From: Phreatobacter sp.
Lineage (GTDB): Bacteria; Pseudomonadota; Alphaproteobacteria; Rhizobiales; Phreatobacteraceae
Direction of reading: 5' to 3'
DNA: 64,000 nt
Assembly: GCF_027532945.1 (NCBI RefSeq)
Contig: NZ_JAPZTZ010000018.1
Span: forward strand, 17,389-81,388
A program made the position numbers and the translations under genes. The notes under the pieces were generated by a model. The model made no database searches, was not told where the DNA came from, and was given only the letters and a program-made list of their open reading frames with translations. Positions 1 to 8,579 of this stretch are shown piece by piece (position 1 is the first letter of the stretch; every line of letters starts with the position of its first letter).

Positions 1-26
1 CCGGCCGCGGGCCGGCGGGAGCCGCC

Positions 27-1163
27 ATGGCCCACCCCTTCTACACCGCCGATCACGAAGCCTTCCGCGACCAGGTCCGCCGCTTCGTCGCCCGCGAGAT
101 CGAGCCCTTCGCCCATGCCTGGGACGAGGCCGAGGAATTTCCCCGCGAGCTCTACCGGAAGGCGGCCGCCATCGGTCTCCTCGGCCTCGGCTTTCCCGAG
201 GCCTATGGCGGCATTCCCGCCGACCGCTTCATGTGGATCATCGCCACGCAGGAACTCGCCCGCCATGGCGCCGGCGGCGTCAATGCCAGCCTGATGAGCC
301 ACGCCATCGGCGCACCGCCCATCGTCGCGGCAGGGTCCGAGGCGCTGAAGGCGCGGCTGCTGCCGGCCATCTTCGCCGGCGAGAGGATCGCTGCCCTCGC
401 CATCACCGAGCCCGGCGGCGGCTCCGATGTGGCCAGCCTACGCACCTCAGCCCGTCGCGATGGCGACCACTACGTGGTCAACGGCGAGAAGACCTTCATC
501 ACGTCAGGCATGCGCGCCGACTGCTACACGGTCGCGGTGCGAACGGGGGGCGAGGGCCCGGGCGGCGTCAGCCTCCTCGTCATCGAGCGCGACGCCCCCG
601 GCTTCACCCGCACCCCGCTGAAGAAAATGGGCTGGTGGGCCTCCGACACCGCGACGCTGCATTTCGACGACGTGCGCGTGCCCATCGGCAATCTCCTCGG
701 GCAGGAGGGCGCCGGCTTCAAGATCATCATGCGCAACTTCAACCACGAGCGCCTGACCATGGCCGCGGGCTGCATCGCGCTCGCCCGCGTCTGCCTCGAC
801 GAGGCCTGTGCCTATGCCGGCCAGCGCGTCACCTTCGGCAAGACGCTGACCCAGCACCAGGTCATCCGCCACAAGCTCGTGGACATGCACCAGAAGGTGG
901 AGACCTCGCAGGCCTGGCTGGAACTGCTGACCTGGCGGCTGGAACAGGGTGACGATCCCGTCCCCGAGATCTGCCTCCTGAAGAACCAGGCGACGCAGAC
1001 CCTGGCGCATTGCGCCTCCGAGGCCGTGCAGATCTTCGGCGGCGCCGGCTACATGCGCGGCGTCAAGGTCGAGCGCATCTATCGCGAGGTGAAGGTCAAT
1101 GCCATCGGCGGCGGCACCGAGGAGATCATGAAGGACCTCGCCAGCCGCCAGATGGGGCTGTAG
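27..1163 (+). CDS. acyl-CoA dehydrogenase
   Basis: FAD-dependent acyl-CoA dehydrogenase of 378 aa, the usual family length, catalysing alpha,beta-dehydrogenation of an acyl-CoA in beta-oxidation or branched-chain amino-acid breakdown. The helical N-terminal domain comes first, then the signature AITEPGGGSD (residues 125-134) in the beta-barrel domain, then the C-terminal helical domain with FGKTLTQHQ and a GGTEEIM segment carrying the candidate catalytic glutamate (365/366). The start at 27 is preceded by GGGAG. Its electron acceptor would be ETF. The substrate cannot be told from sequence alone. It converges on the YcnI-PCuAC gene. Confidence 0.93.
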   Translation: MAHPFYTADHEAFRDQVRRFVAREIEPFAHAWDEAEEFPRELYRKAAAIGLLGLGFPEAYGGIPADRFMWIIATQELARHGAGGVNASLMSHAIGAPPIVAAGSEALKARLLPAIFAGERIAALAITEPGGGSDVASLRTSARRDGDHYVVNGEKTFITSGMRADCYTVAVRTGGEGPGGVSLLVIERDAPGFTRTPLKKMGWWASDTATLHFDDVRVPIGNLLGQEGAGFKIIMRNFNHERLTMAAGCIALARVCLDEACAYAGQRVTFGKTLTQHQVIRHKLVDMHQKVETSQAWLELLTWRLEQGDDPVPEICLLKNQATQTLAHCASEAVQIFGGAGYMRGVKVERIYREVKVNAIGGGTEEIMKDLASRQMGL

Positions 1164-1182
1164 CGGGGCCCTGAGGCCCCGC
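1163..1182. terminator. GC-rich hairpin between convergent genes
   Basis: A perfect 8-bp inverted repeat (GCGGGGCC / GGCCCCGC) around a CTGA loop starts in the stop codon of the acyl-CoA dehydrogenase and lies just before the 3' end of the opposing gene. There is no T-run, so it is a candidate bidirectional transcription barrier rather than a textbook intrinsic terminator. Confidence 0.5.
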
Positions 1183-1189
1183 CGCTGCG

Positions 1190-2143
1190 TCAGTGGTGGT
1201 GATGCTCGCCGGCCGGCGCCGAGCGGGCACCGAGGCCGCCAACCGCGAGGTCGATCTCGACCTTGCCGGCTGTCTCGAACTCCAGCGTCACCTTGACCGT
1301 CTGGCCCTCGGTGAGACCGTTGCGCAGGCCCATGAACATCACATGCAGCCCGCCGGGCTTCAGCTCGACCGTCTGGCCCGGAGCGATGGCGATGCCACCG
1401 GCGATCGGTCGCATGGTCATCACGCCGTTCTGCGTCGCCATCTCGTGGATCTCGACGCGTTCGGCGAAGGCGGCGGCACCGCCCACCAGTCGGTCGGGCG
1501 TGGTGCCGGTATTGGTGACGGTGAGATAGCCGCCGGCGACGCGGGCGCCGCCCGGCGTCGCGCGTGTCCAGGCCTGGGCGATGCGGAGCGCGCCCACCTG
1601 CACCGCGGCCGGGGCGGGAGCTGCCGCTGCAACGATCCGCAGGCTCGGGGCCGGCGAGGCGAGGCGGGCCTGGCTGCCGGCAACCGGGATTTCAGTCCAG
1701 CGATGCTCGCCGCCGGCGCAGGTCTGCACGACGGGGAAATGCACCGTGCCGGCGGCGGCCAGCGTGCCGTCGATCTGGCCGATGAAGACGAACTCGTCAT
1801 AGTGCTCGTTGGGCAGCGAGCCGCCGGACCAGCGGATCTCCTGCACGCCCTGGCGCACCTCGCGGCCGTGATTGGTGTAGGTCCGCTGATAGGGGCGGAC
1901 CGTCGTGGCCAGCGTCCAGCCCGGCTTCGGCTGCGGCTTCACCGAGTGAACGCCTTCGGGGATCGTCACGGTGATGCCGGTGGTGGCCTGCGTGCCGCAG
2001 CCGTGCGGCACCCGCAACACCGCCTTGTAGGAGCCGGGCGCGGCCGAGCCGGTCTCCAGCGTGATGTGGGCGCTCGCGGGGCTTACGGCGATGAGAGCCA
2101 GCAGGGCGGCAGGGATCAGGCGGGGGGCAATCATGCGGGACAT
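1190..2143 (-). CDS. YcnI (DUF1775)-PCuAC fusion, periplasmic copper-binding protein
   Basis: Secreted 317-aa protein. Residues 1-25 form a signal peptide with predicted cleavage at SPASA|HITLE, so the mature protein begins with histidine. In characterised YcnI/DUF1775 proteins an N-terminal His takes part in a Cu(II) histidine brace. Residues 26 to about 165 are the YcnI domain. Residues about 185-300 are a PCuAC (DUF461) copper-chaperone domain with the expected ligands: H233-E-M235, M242/M244 and H267-V-M269. The C-terminus ends in four histidines (314-317). The gene is the last of a minus-strand run with tonB and a TonB-dependent receptor. Likely role: periplasmic copper capture or delivery, for example to cytochrome oxidase. 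The family assignments are solid; the metal in vivo is inferred. Confidence 0.9.
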   Translation of the reverse strand: MSRMIAPRLIPAALLALIAVSPASAHITLETGSAAPGSYKAVLRVPHGCGTQATTGITVTIPEGVHSVKPQPKPGWTLATTVRPYQRTYTNHGREVRQGVQEIRWSGGSLPNEHYDEFVFIGQIDGTLAAAGTVHFPVVQTCAGGEHRWTEIPVAGSQARLASPAPSLRIVAAAAPAPAAVQVGALRIAQAWTRATPGGARVAGGYLTVTNTGTTPDRLVGGAAAFAERVEIHEMATQNGVMTMRPIAGGIAIAPGQTVELKPGGLHVMFMGLRNGLTEGQTVKVTLEFETAGKVEIDLAVGGLGARSAPAGEHHHH

Positions 2144-2157
2144 GGCAAGACCTTGGA

Positions 2158-3237
2158 TCAGCGGAAGGCGACGGGAACGGTGAGGGGCATGGCCGCCGGG
2201 CCATATTCGGCGGGAAGCGGCGGGAAGGGTGCGGCGCGCCGGACCATGGCGACGGCGGCCTGGTCGACGATTGTATTGCCGGAGGAACTGGCGAGGCTGA
2301 CACCGCCGGCCGCGCCGGATCGCAGGATGGAAAAGCGCACCACGGCGCGGCCGGTCTGGCCGGCGCTGGCGGGCTTGGCGCGGTGGAGCTGCGCCATGAC
2401 GAGAGCGAGGTAGCTTGGCGGCGGCGACGATGTCCGTGGTGTCGCCCGTGCGGTCACCCCGCGCCCCTCCGAGGCCGCGGAAGGCGGGCTTGGCGGACGT
2501 GGCGGCGCGGGCCGGGCGACCCGCTCGCGCGCCGGCTCCTCGCGGCGCACGACCGGCCGTGGTGGCTCGCGGCGCGGCTGGACGATGGGCTGCACTGGGG
2601 CCGGCACGGCCACTGGCGGTGGTCGGGGCGGGGTCAGTTCCGCCGAGAGCGCCGGAATCTCCGCCGGCGGCTCGATGACGATGGGGCGCTCCACCATCGG
2701 CTCAGGTTGCGGCGGCGGTGGGGCTTCCGCGACCTCCACCGGAGGCGCCGGCGCCTCGGCCACGGGTGGCGGCATGAGATCGGCGGGAAGCGGGATCTCC
2801 TCCATCGGCGGCAGGGCGATCTCCGCCGGTGCCATGTCCGGCGGTTGCTTCACCGGCATGGCCTCCGTCGCGGCCGCAGCGGCGGCTGGCGGCGGTTCGG
2901 CATCCGCCTCGACCATCTCCACCTCCACCGCCGGAAGGTCGGCCCGCTGCGGCGTGGTGCTCATGGTCATGAAGGCGGCGATGACGACCCCGTGCAGTGC
3001 CACCGAGGCAATGGCGGTGATGGCGAGGAGAAGCCGCCAGCGGGACGCGACCGCAATGGCCGTGCCCTCCGGCACCACCGGCAGCGGTGCCGTCTCGGCC
3101 GACGGCGCTGCAACCAGCGCCGCCACGGCGGGCGCCACCGCGCCCTCCACCGCCACCGCCGCGACGCGCACGGCCGGCACCGCGACCCCTTGCGGGGCCG
3201 GCGCATCCAGCACGGCGATTTCGGTGTCGAGGCGCAT
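2158..3237 (-). CDS. TonB family energy transducer
   Basis: TonB-like inner-membrane protein, 359 aa from the ATG at 3237 (AGGA five bases upstream); an in-frame start at 3300 is possible but adds a low-complexity tail. After a cytoplasmic stretch there is one membrane segment (around LLLAITAIASVALHGVVIAA), then a long Pro/Glu/Ala-rich periplasmic linker with repeated PPP motifs. The C-terminal TonB domain contains the typical GRAVVRFSILRSG-like strand and a VRRAAPFPPLP segment. It would transmit proton-motive force to an outer-membrane receptor. The next gene upstream encodes such a receptor 67 bases away, so it is probably dedicated to it. Confidence 0.9.
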   Translation of the reverse strand: MRLDTEIAVLDAPAPQGVAVPAVRVAAVAVEGAVAPAVAALVAAPSAETAPLPVVPEGTAIAVASRWRLLLAITAIASVALHGVVIAAFMTMSTTPQRADLPAVEVEMVEADAEPPPAAAAAATEAMPVKQPPDMAPAEIALPPMEEIPLPADLMPPPVAEAPAPPVEVAEAPPPPQPEPMVERPIVIEPPAEIPALSAELTPPRPPPVAVPAPVQPIVQPRREPPRPVVRREEPARERVARPAPPRPPSPPSAASEGRGVTARATPRTSSPPPSYLALVMAQLHRAKPASAGQTGRAVVRFSILRSGAAGGVSLASSSGNTIVDQAAVAMVRRAAPFPPLPAEYGPAAMPLTVPVAFR

Positions 3238-3304
3238 GGGGGTCCTGGCGCGGGACGGGGGAGGGCCGGGGCGCGGGCGCCCTGGCCGATGATACAACAT
3301 TACA

Positions 3305-5404
3305 TCAGAACTTCACCCGGACGCCGCCATAGATGCTGCGGCCGGTGCCCGGATAGAAGGTGGCGGTGCTCGCCGGATTGTACTGCACCACCGGGCCGAA
3401 ATCGGAGATATAGCGCTTGTCCGCGATGTTGCGGATGTCGACGAAGGCCTCGCCGCCATTCGGCAGCTTCGCCGCCGCGCTCACACCGAACAGCGCATAT
3501 CCCGGCACGCGGAACGTGTTGCGATAATCGACCAGGGCGCCCTGCGGCACGATGTCGATGGCCGGCGTGATCGAGAAGCCGGCGGGATGGGCATAGGTCA
3601 GCGACGTCCGCAGCACGTGCTCGGGCGCCAGCGGCAGGCGATTGTTGCCGTAGGTCGGGTCGTTCACGAAGCGGAAGTCGGACCAGGTCCAGACCTGCTT
3701 CAGCGTCAGGCGGTCATCGTGGCCGGTGAGGTTGCGCGAGAGATCAACGCTCGCGGCGAGTTCGACACCCTGCAACTGCGTGCGCGGCGCGTTGAACGTG
3801 GCGGCGGGGATGCCGACGCCGGTGTTGAACTGCAGCATCTGGTTGCGCAGGTCCGCCCGATAGGCCGTCGCCTCCCAGGTGAAGGCGCCGTAGCGGCCCC
3901 GGGTGCCCACCTCGAAGGTGGTGCCGGTCTGCGCCTTCAACGGCACGAAGGCGGTGGTGGTGGCCGTCGTCTGCGTCAGGTCGGAGAAGTCCGGCACATC
4001 GGACGAGCGGGTGATGTTGGCGAAGACCTGGACGTCGCGCACCGGTTCCCACAGCAGGCCAACCCGCGGATTGACGCCGGAATAGGTGATGCCCGTATCC
4101 ACCGCCACCGGCAGGGTGTTCATGTTGAGCGTGCCGGAGAAGTCGCGCTTCGCCACATAGGCCTTCATTCCGGCGGTGAGCGCCAGCTGCGGCAGGATGA
4201 AGAAGCGGTTCTCGAACCAGGTCTCATAGTTGGAGGCGAGCTGGCGGGCGTTCACCGTCTGCACGCCGCGTACGGCATTGCCGGCATTGACGAACTGGAA
4301 CGCCTGGTTGGTACCGGCGAAGATGCGCGCGCCGACGATCAGGTCGTTGCGATAGCCGCCGAGGTTGAACGAACCGGTGAAGCGCGGCGAGATGCCGTAG
4401 GTCCAGCCGTCCTGGTCGAGCACCTGGAAGATCGGGTGGTTGAGGTGCTTGTGGATCGCCCAACTGGTGATGTCGAGCTGGCCGAAGTCCAGCTTGATCG
4501 AGGTGACGTTGGCGAAGCGCTGGACATAGGTGTTGCGGGCCTGGTCACCGGAGAGGGCCGTTGCAGAGGCCTGGCGCGGATTGGTCATCGCCGCCCCGTA
4601 GGTCAGTGTGCCCGGCAGCTTCACGTCCGTGTAGTAGGCGCCGACATAGAAGCGCGCCTCGACGCGATCGGAGATGCGCCGGCCGACATTGGCGTTGAAA
4701 TGGCCAAGGGTCTGCTGTTCGTGGGCGCGCCAGCCGTCCGAATGGGTGACGGTACCGGAGGCGTGGAAGTCCCAGTCGCCCATCACCCGCGACACCGAGC
4801 CATGGCCGCGGATCGTGCCAAAGGAGCCGGCCTCGATGCTGAACACGTTGGGCGCGGTCGCCGTGTACGCGGTCGGCGTCACGAAATTGATGGCGCCGCC
4901 GAGCGTCGAGGAGCCGAAGGGCAGGGCGTTGCCGCCGCGGAACACTTCGATGGCGCGCAGGGCCAGCGGGTCGATCTGGTAGAAGTCGCCGGAGCCGTCG
5001 GCGAGGTTGGTCGGCACGCCGTCCTGCAGGATCTCGATGCCGCGGGTGTGGAAGGCGCGGGCCAGGCCCGAGCCGCGGATGGAGAGGCGGATCTCCTGGC
5101 TGTAGCGGTTCTGCACGAGAACGCCCGGCGTGTCCTGAAGGACGTCGCGCAGGTTCGTCGCATAGGTGTTGCGGGTGGTCTCGGCATCGATATGCGAGAC
5201 CGAGCCGGCGGTGCTCTGCACGGCGCGGCGCTGCGTCTCGATGGCCGGAGAGGTCAGGCTGCCGCCGGTCCCGGTCCCGGAGGGCTGGCCCTCGATGGTG
5301 ATGGTCGGCAGTTCGGTGGTCTGGGCCTCAGCGGTCGCAATGGCGAGGGGCGAGGCCGCGGCAAGGGCAATGAGCCCCGCGCGCGTCGGAGAGATGCGGT
5401 TCAT
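3305..5404 (-). CDS. TonB-dependent outer-membrane receptor
   Basis: Outer-membrane gated-channel receptor of 699 aa. The ATG at 5404 places a signal peptide (ending near ATAEAQ) at the N-terminus. A TonB-box-like stretch (LPTITIEG), a plug domain (LRDVLQDTPGVLVQN, IRLSIRGSGLARAFHTRGI) and a beta-barrel follow, ending in an aromatic-rich strand with terminal phenylalanine (VRVKF). An earlier TTG at 5422 is possible. Family membership is certain; the ligand is not. The neighbours (YcnI-PCuAC fusion, DUF2946 Cys/His protein, COG0523 GTPase) make a metal or metallophore, most simply copper, the best guess. Confidence 0.93.
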   Translation of the reverse strand: MNRISPTRAGLIALAAASPLAIATAEAQTTELPTITIEGQPSGTGTGGSLTSPAIETQRRAVQSTAGSVSHIDAETTRNTYATNLRDVLQDTPGVLVQNRYSQEIRLSIRGSGLARAFHTRGIEILQDGVPTNLADGSGDFYQIDPLALRAIEVFRGGNALPFGSSTLGGAINFVTPTAYTATAPNVFSIEAGSFGTIRGHGSVSRVMGDWDFHASGTVTHSDGWRAHEQQTLGHFNANVGRRISDRVEARFYVGAYYTDVKLPGTLTYGAAMTNPRQASATALSGDQARNTYVQRFANVTSIKLDFGQLDITSWAIHKHLNHPIFQVLDQDGWTYGISPRFTGSFNLGGYRNDLIVGARIFAGTNQAFQFVNAGNAVRGVQTVNARQLASNYETWFENRFFILPQLALTAGMKAYVAKRDFSGTLNMNTLPVAVDTGITYSGVNPRVGLLWEPVRDVQVFANITRSSDVPDFSDLTQTTATTTAFVPLKAQTGTTFEVGTRGRYGAFTWEATAYRADLRNQMLQFNTGVGIPAATFNAPRTQLQGVELAASVDLSRNLTGHDDRLTLKQVWTWSDFRFVNDPTYGNNRLPLAPEHVLRTSLTYAHPAGFSITPAIDIVPQGALVDYRNTFRVPGYALFGVSAAAKLPNGGEAFVDIRNIADKRYISDFGPVVQYNPASTATFYPGTGRSIYGGVRVKF

Positions 5405-5475
5405 GATGGCGCGTTTCGACAAATGATGACGACGCGGGACGGCGCGAAGGCCGCTCCCGAAGGTTCAGGTCGTGA

Positions 5476-5871
5476 TCAGATGGCGAAAGGAGGCGCGCGG
5501 GGTGGCCGCGTGCCGATCCAGCCCTCGAAGGAGCGGATGGGTGCGAGCAGGGCGGGTCGGGCGAGCGGCAGCGGGGCGGCGACCGGCTCGGCGACCGGCA
5601 CGCCCTCGGAGACAGGCGGCGTGGCAATGGCGGTGCCGGCCTGGCAGAGGCCGCAATGCTGCGCCGTCTGCGCCTTGGTGACCGGGCCGGAGCCATCGGC
5701 AGCGATGCCGGTTCCCTCCATGGTGCAGATCACCACGAAGCCAGAGGATTCAAGCCCGCTGGCGGCCCGCGCGATGGAGCCGAGCATGCCGGTGGCGGCG
5801 ACGACATAGATCAGCGTCGCAGCGAGGACGCTGCGCGCGGTCTTGAAACGGTCGCCACGGAAAAGCCACAT
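5476..5871 (-). CDS. DUF2946 family protein, putative metal-binding
   Basis: Small 131-aa protein with one N-terminal hydrophobic segment (about residues 13-36, signal peptide or anchor). A Cys/His cluster follows: C49, then H72-C73-x2-C76. A proline-rich tail ends in the PPRAPP motif typical of DUF2946. No biochemical function is known to me for the family. Members often lie beside TonB-dependent receptors, as here (72 bases upstream of the receptor). The Cys/His cluster in a likely periplasmic domain would suit transient binding of a soft metal. The metal role is inference. Confidence 0.8.
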   Translation of the reverse strand: MWLFRGDRFKTARSVLAATLIYVVAATGMLGSIARAASGLESSGFVVICTMEGTGIAADGSGPVTKAQTAQHCGLCQAGTAIATPPVSEGVPVAEPVAAPLPLARPALLAPIRSFEGWIGTRPPRAPPFAI

Positions 5872-5924
5872 GGCGGTCAGCTACCGCCCCACGCCCCGCG
5901 AAGTCAATCGCCGGTTGTGAAGGA

Positions 5925-6872
5925 TCAGGCCGGCGTGGCGGTCACGCAACGGTTGAGCGCCTCCTCGGCGCCGCTCGCGGTGAGCCGGCCCATCTCGGCG
6001 ATGAGCACGAGGCGTGTCGCGCCCGGTTCCGCTCCCGGTGGCGCCGGACCGAGCGTCGCCCGATCGCCGACGAGCTGGAAGAGCATGACCCGGCCGGGAT
6101 GCTCGGCGAAGGAGACGAAGCCCTTGGCGCGGATGAGGTGTGGGGCGAGCCGTGTCATCGCCTGCTGGAAGCCGGGCAGCGAGAGGGGCTCGCTGCTTTC
6201 GAAGGTCGTGCTCTCGAAACGCGGCGTGGCGAAGCGCGCCCGCTCCGCGGCGCGCGGGTCCGGCGCGACCGGCTGGTGGCCGGTTCCGGCAAAGGCGAGT
6301 TCGGGGGCGATGGCGCCCGCGCTGGCGTCGAAGATCACCCGCTCGGGCTTGAGCCGCGTCAGAGCGGCGCGGGCGCGGGCCAGCCCCGCCGCGTCGACGA
6401 GATCCGCCTTGTTGAGCGCCACGATGTCGGCGCTCGCCACCTGCGAGCGGCAGAGCGTGTCATCAAGCAGGGCCGGATCGGCAGCAAGCGCCGCGGCATC
6501 GGCCACCGCGATCACCGTCTCCAGCGGCGCCTCACGCCAGACCACCGGATCGAGCAGCGTCCGCACCACCTCGGCCGGGTCCGACACGCCGCTCGTCTCG
6601 ATGACGATGCCCTCAGGGCACGGGTCGCGCCGCAGCAGGCTCGACAGGGTCCTCAGGAGGTCGCCCTGCAGCGAGCAGCAGATACAGCCATTGGCGAGGC
6701 TCATGACGCCGTCGGCGTTCTCGGCGATGAGCGCCGCGTCGATGTTCACCGCGCCGAAATCATTGACCACCGCGGCCAGCCGGCGGCCGCCGGCATGGGT
6801 GAGCAGGTGGTTGATCAGCGTCGTCTTGCCGGCACCGAGGAAGCCGGTGACGAGAATGACCGGAACGGCCAT
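5925..6872 (-). CDS. CobW/COG0523 family G3E GTPase (metallochaperone)
   Basis: 315-aa G3E GTPase. Visible motifs are the Walker A GFLGAGKTT (residues 10-18), the metal-binding CxCC motif C63-I-C65-C66 characteristic of COG0523, the ETSG switch region (92-95) and the guanine-specificity motif NKAD (154-157). A C-terminal CobW_C domain ends the protein. COG0523 proteins insert or traffic metals (Zn, Co, Fe) in the cytoplasm. The gene starts 7 bases after the stop of the upstream deacylase gene and precedes the DUF2946/receptor/TonB genes. That suggests delivery of the acquired metal or service to the metal-dependent deacylase. Which metal is unknown. Confidence 0.92.
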   Translation of the reverse strand: MAVPVILVTGFLGAGKTTLINHLLTHAGGRRLAAVVNDFGAVNIDAALIAENADGVMSLANGCICCSLQGDLLRTLSSLLRRDPCPEGIVIETSGVSDPAEVVRTLLDPVVWREAPLETVIAVADAAALAADPALLDDTLCRSQVASADIVALNKADLVDAAGLARARAALTRLKPERVIFDASAGAIAPELAFAGTGHQPVAPDPRAAERARFATPRFESTTFESSEPLSLPGFQQAMTRLAPHLIRAKGFVSFAEHPGRVMLFQLVGDRATLGPAPPGAEPGATRLVLIAEMGRLTASGAEEALNRCVTATPA

Positions 6873-6879
6873 TGCCGCC

Positions 6880-8388
6880 TCAGCCGACCTTCACCGGCCG
6901 CCGGACGGGCTTGCCGGGTCGCGCCTCGCGCACCAGCGCGCCGTCGGTGATGACGGGCTCGCCATTGACGATGACGTGGCGCATGCCCTCCGCCGCGCGG
7001 TTCATCGCCTTGAACTCGGCGCGGTCGGTGAGGCTGTCCCAGTCGAACACGGCGATGTCGGCATCGGCGCCGACCGCGAGCCGGCCCTTGGCCCGCATCG
7101 CCGGCGTGCTGGGGCCGAGGATGTCGGCCGGGATCAGCGTGCACTTGGCGATGCCGTCGATCAGCGGCAGCATGGCGCGCTCGCGGACATACTGGCGCAG
7201 GAACCGCGTGAAGGTGCCGGATGAGCGCGGATGCGAGCTCGTGCCCTCGGGGAGCGGCCAGGCCTCGCCGTCGTAGACCGAGCCGTCCGGATTGGTCCAG
7301 GGCATGGCATCCGAGGCGATGGCGCCGCCGGGATGGAGGATCGACACGTCGAGCAGGTCGCGATGGCGCGGATTGGCCTCGACGTCGAGGAAATGCCACA
7401 GAACCAGCGAGCCGGGATCCTGCGCCTGGGCGGCGAGCAGTTCCTCGCGATTGTGGAACGTGCGGCCGGTATCGACCATCTCGATGGCCTCATAGGTCCC
7501 GCCGGTGCGCTCCTTGAACTGCGGATCGGCGAAGAAGGTCGCGCCCAGCACGGTCGAGCCGGTGCCATAGGGATAGGCTTCAACGGTGATGTTCAGGCCC
7601 TGCGCCTGGGCCTTGGCGATCAGCCGCGACGCCTGCTCCACGTCCTGCAGGCTGGTCGAGTTGAAGTGGCAGATATGCATGTGCGCGCCGGTCGCCCCCG
7701 CATAGCCGACGAGGCGGATATAGGCCTCCACCGAGCTGCGCGGATCGACATTCGAGGCATAGGCGACATGGGTATAGGTCGGCACGGCGCGTTCGGCGGC
7801 GAGCTGGCACACCGACGTCATTTCCTTCACGCCCGCGCCCGGCGCATAGGCGTTGAGGATGCCGATGCCGATGGCCCCCTCGTCCAGGCCCTGGCGCAGG
7901 CGGGTGAGGATCTCCTTCACCTCGGTGTCGGAGGCGACATTCTCGATCCAGCGCTTGTCGTTGGAATTGCGGCCCATGAAGGCGAGGTCGGCCTCGGGCT
8001 CGGCGCCGATCATCGCGGCGATGCGGGCGAAGACCCAGTTGGCGGCGGTGCCGTAGTTCAGCACGCGGCCCTTGCGCGCCTGGGTCTCGTACCAGAGCGC
8101 GATGGGCAACACGCCGGCCTCAAGCTCCAGCGTGGTGGTGACGCCGTCGAAGGCCTGCATCCTGTCCGCCGCGACCGTCTGCCCATGGGCGTGGAGGTCG
8201 ATGAAGCCGGGGGTGACGACGAGGCCGCGCGCGTCGATCTCGCGCCGGCCCTCTCCCGCCACGGTGCCGACCGCGGCGATCTTGCCGTCCTTCACCGCGA
8301 CATCGCCCGTGCCGTCCCGCCCGCTTGCCGGGTCGACGATGCGGCCGCCGCGGATGACGAGGTCGAAGGGGCCGGAAGCGGAGGTCAT
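6880..8388 (-). CDS. N-acyl-D-amino-acid deacylase / D-aminoacylase family amidohydrolase
   Basis: Amidohydrolase-superfamily enzyme of 502 aa from the ATG at 8388 (MTSASGPFDLVIRGG), where the conserved composite beta-sandwich begins; the open frame extends to 8568 but that part overlaps the upstream intergenic region. Near the N-terminus GFIDLHAHGQ gives the HxH metal motif. Further candidate metal ligands include HICHFNS, and DAMPWTNPDGS is the characteristic late aspartate region. Family members hydrolyse N-acyl-D-amino acids or dihydropyrimidine-like amides with one or two Zn ions. It is probably co-transcribed with the COG0523 GTPase. The substrate is not determinable. Confidence 0.88.
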   Translation of the reverse strand: MTSASGPFDLVIRGGRIVDPASGRDGTGDVAVKDGKIAAVGTVAGEGRREIDARGLVVTPGFIDLHAHGQTVAADRMQAFDGVTTTLELEAGVLPIALWYETQARKGRVLNYGTAANWVFARIAAMIGAEPEADLAFMGRNSNDKRWIENVASDTEVKEILTRLRQGLDEGAIGIGILNAYAPGAGVKEMTSVCQLAAERAVPTYTHVAYASNVDPRSSVEAYIRLVGYAGATGAHMHICHFNSTSLQDVEQASRLIAKAQAQGLNITVEAYPYGTGSTVLGATFFADPQFKERTGGTYEAIEMVDTGRTFHNREELLAAQAQDPGSLVLWHFLDVEANPRHRDLLDVSILHPGGAIASDAMPWTNPDGSVYDGEAWPLPEGTSSHPRSSGTFTRFLRQYVRERAMLPLIDGIAKCTLIPADILGPSTPAMRAKGRLAVGADADIAVFDWDSLTDRAEFKAMNRAAEGMRHVIVNGEPVITDGALVREARPGKPVRRPVKVG

Positions 8389-8579
8389 GGGCAGGGTCCA
8401 GGGTTTGGGCGAGACAAGCGCGGCCGATCCTAGAAGCGGGCCATGCCAAGTCGAGACAGCCCAGCGGGCGGCTGCCGCGCGGCGCCGACATGGTGCATAA
8501 ATCCACAATCCCGGACCGCAGGTATTTTCAGTGCTGGTTAAGACATGTTGGGCATCCTCTCGGCCCAAAGGTCCCCTGG

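Noticed and set aside
1193..2413. 406-codon open frame on the plus strand
   Set aside because: Antisense to the YcnI-PCuAC fusion, whose signal peptide and metal motifs mark the real strand.
3587..5809. 740-codon open frame on the plus strand
   Set aside because: It lies antisense to the TonB-dependent receptor and DUF2946 genes; its product is Gly/Arg/Val/Asp-rich with no domain, as expected from the complement of GC-rich coding DNA.
8388..8568. N-terminal extension of the deacylase and of the divergent DUF2336 gene
   Set aside because: Both open frames run into the shared intergenic region; conserved protein starts are at 8388 and 8580, so the extensions are not coding.
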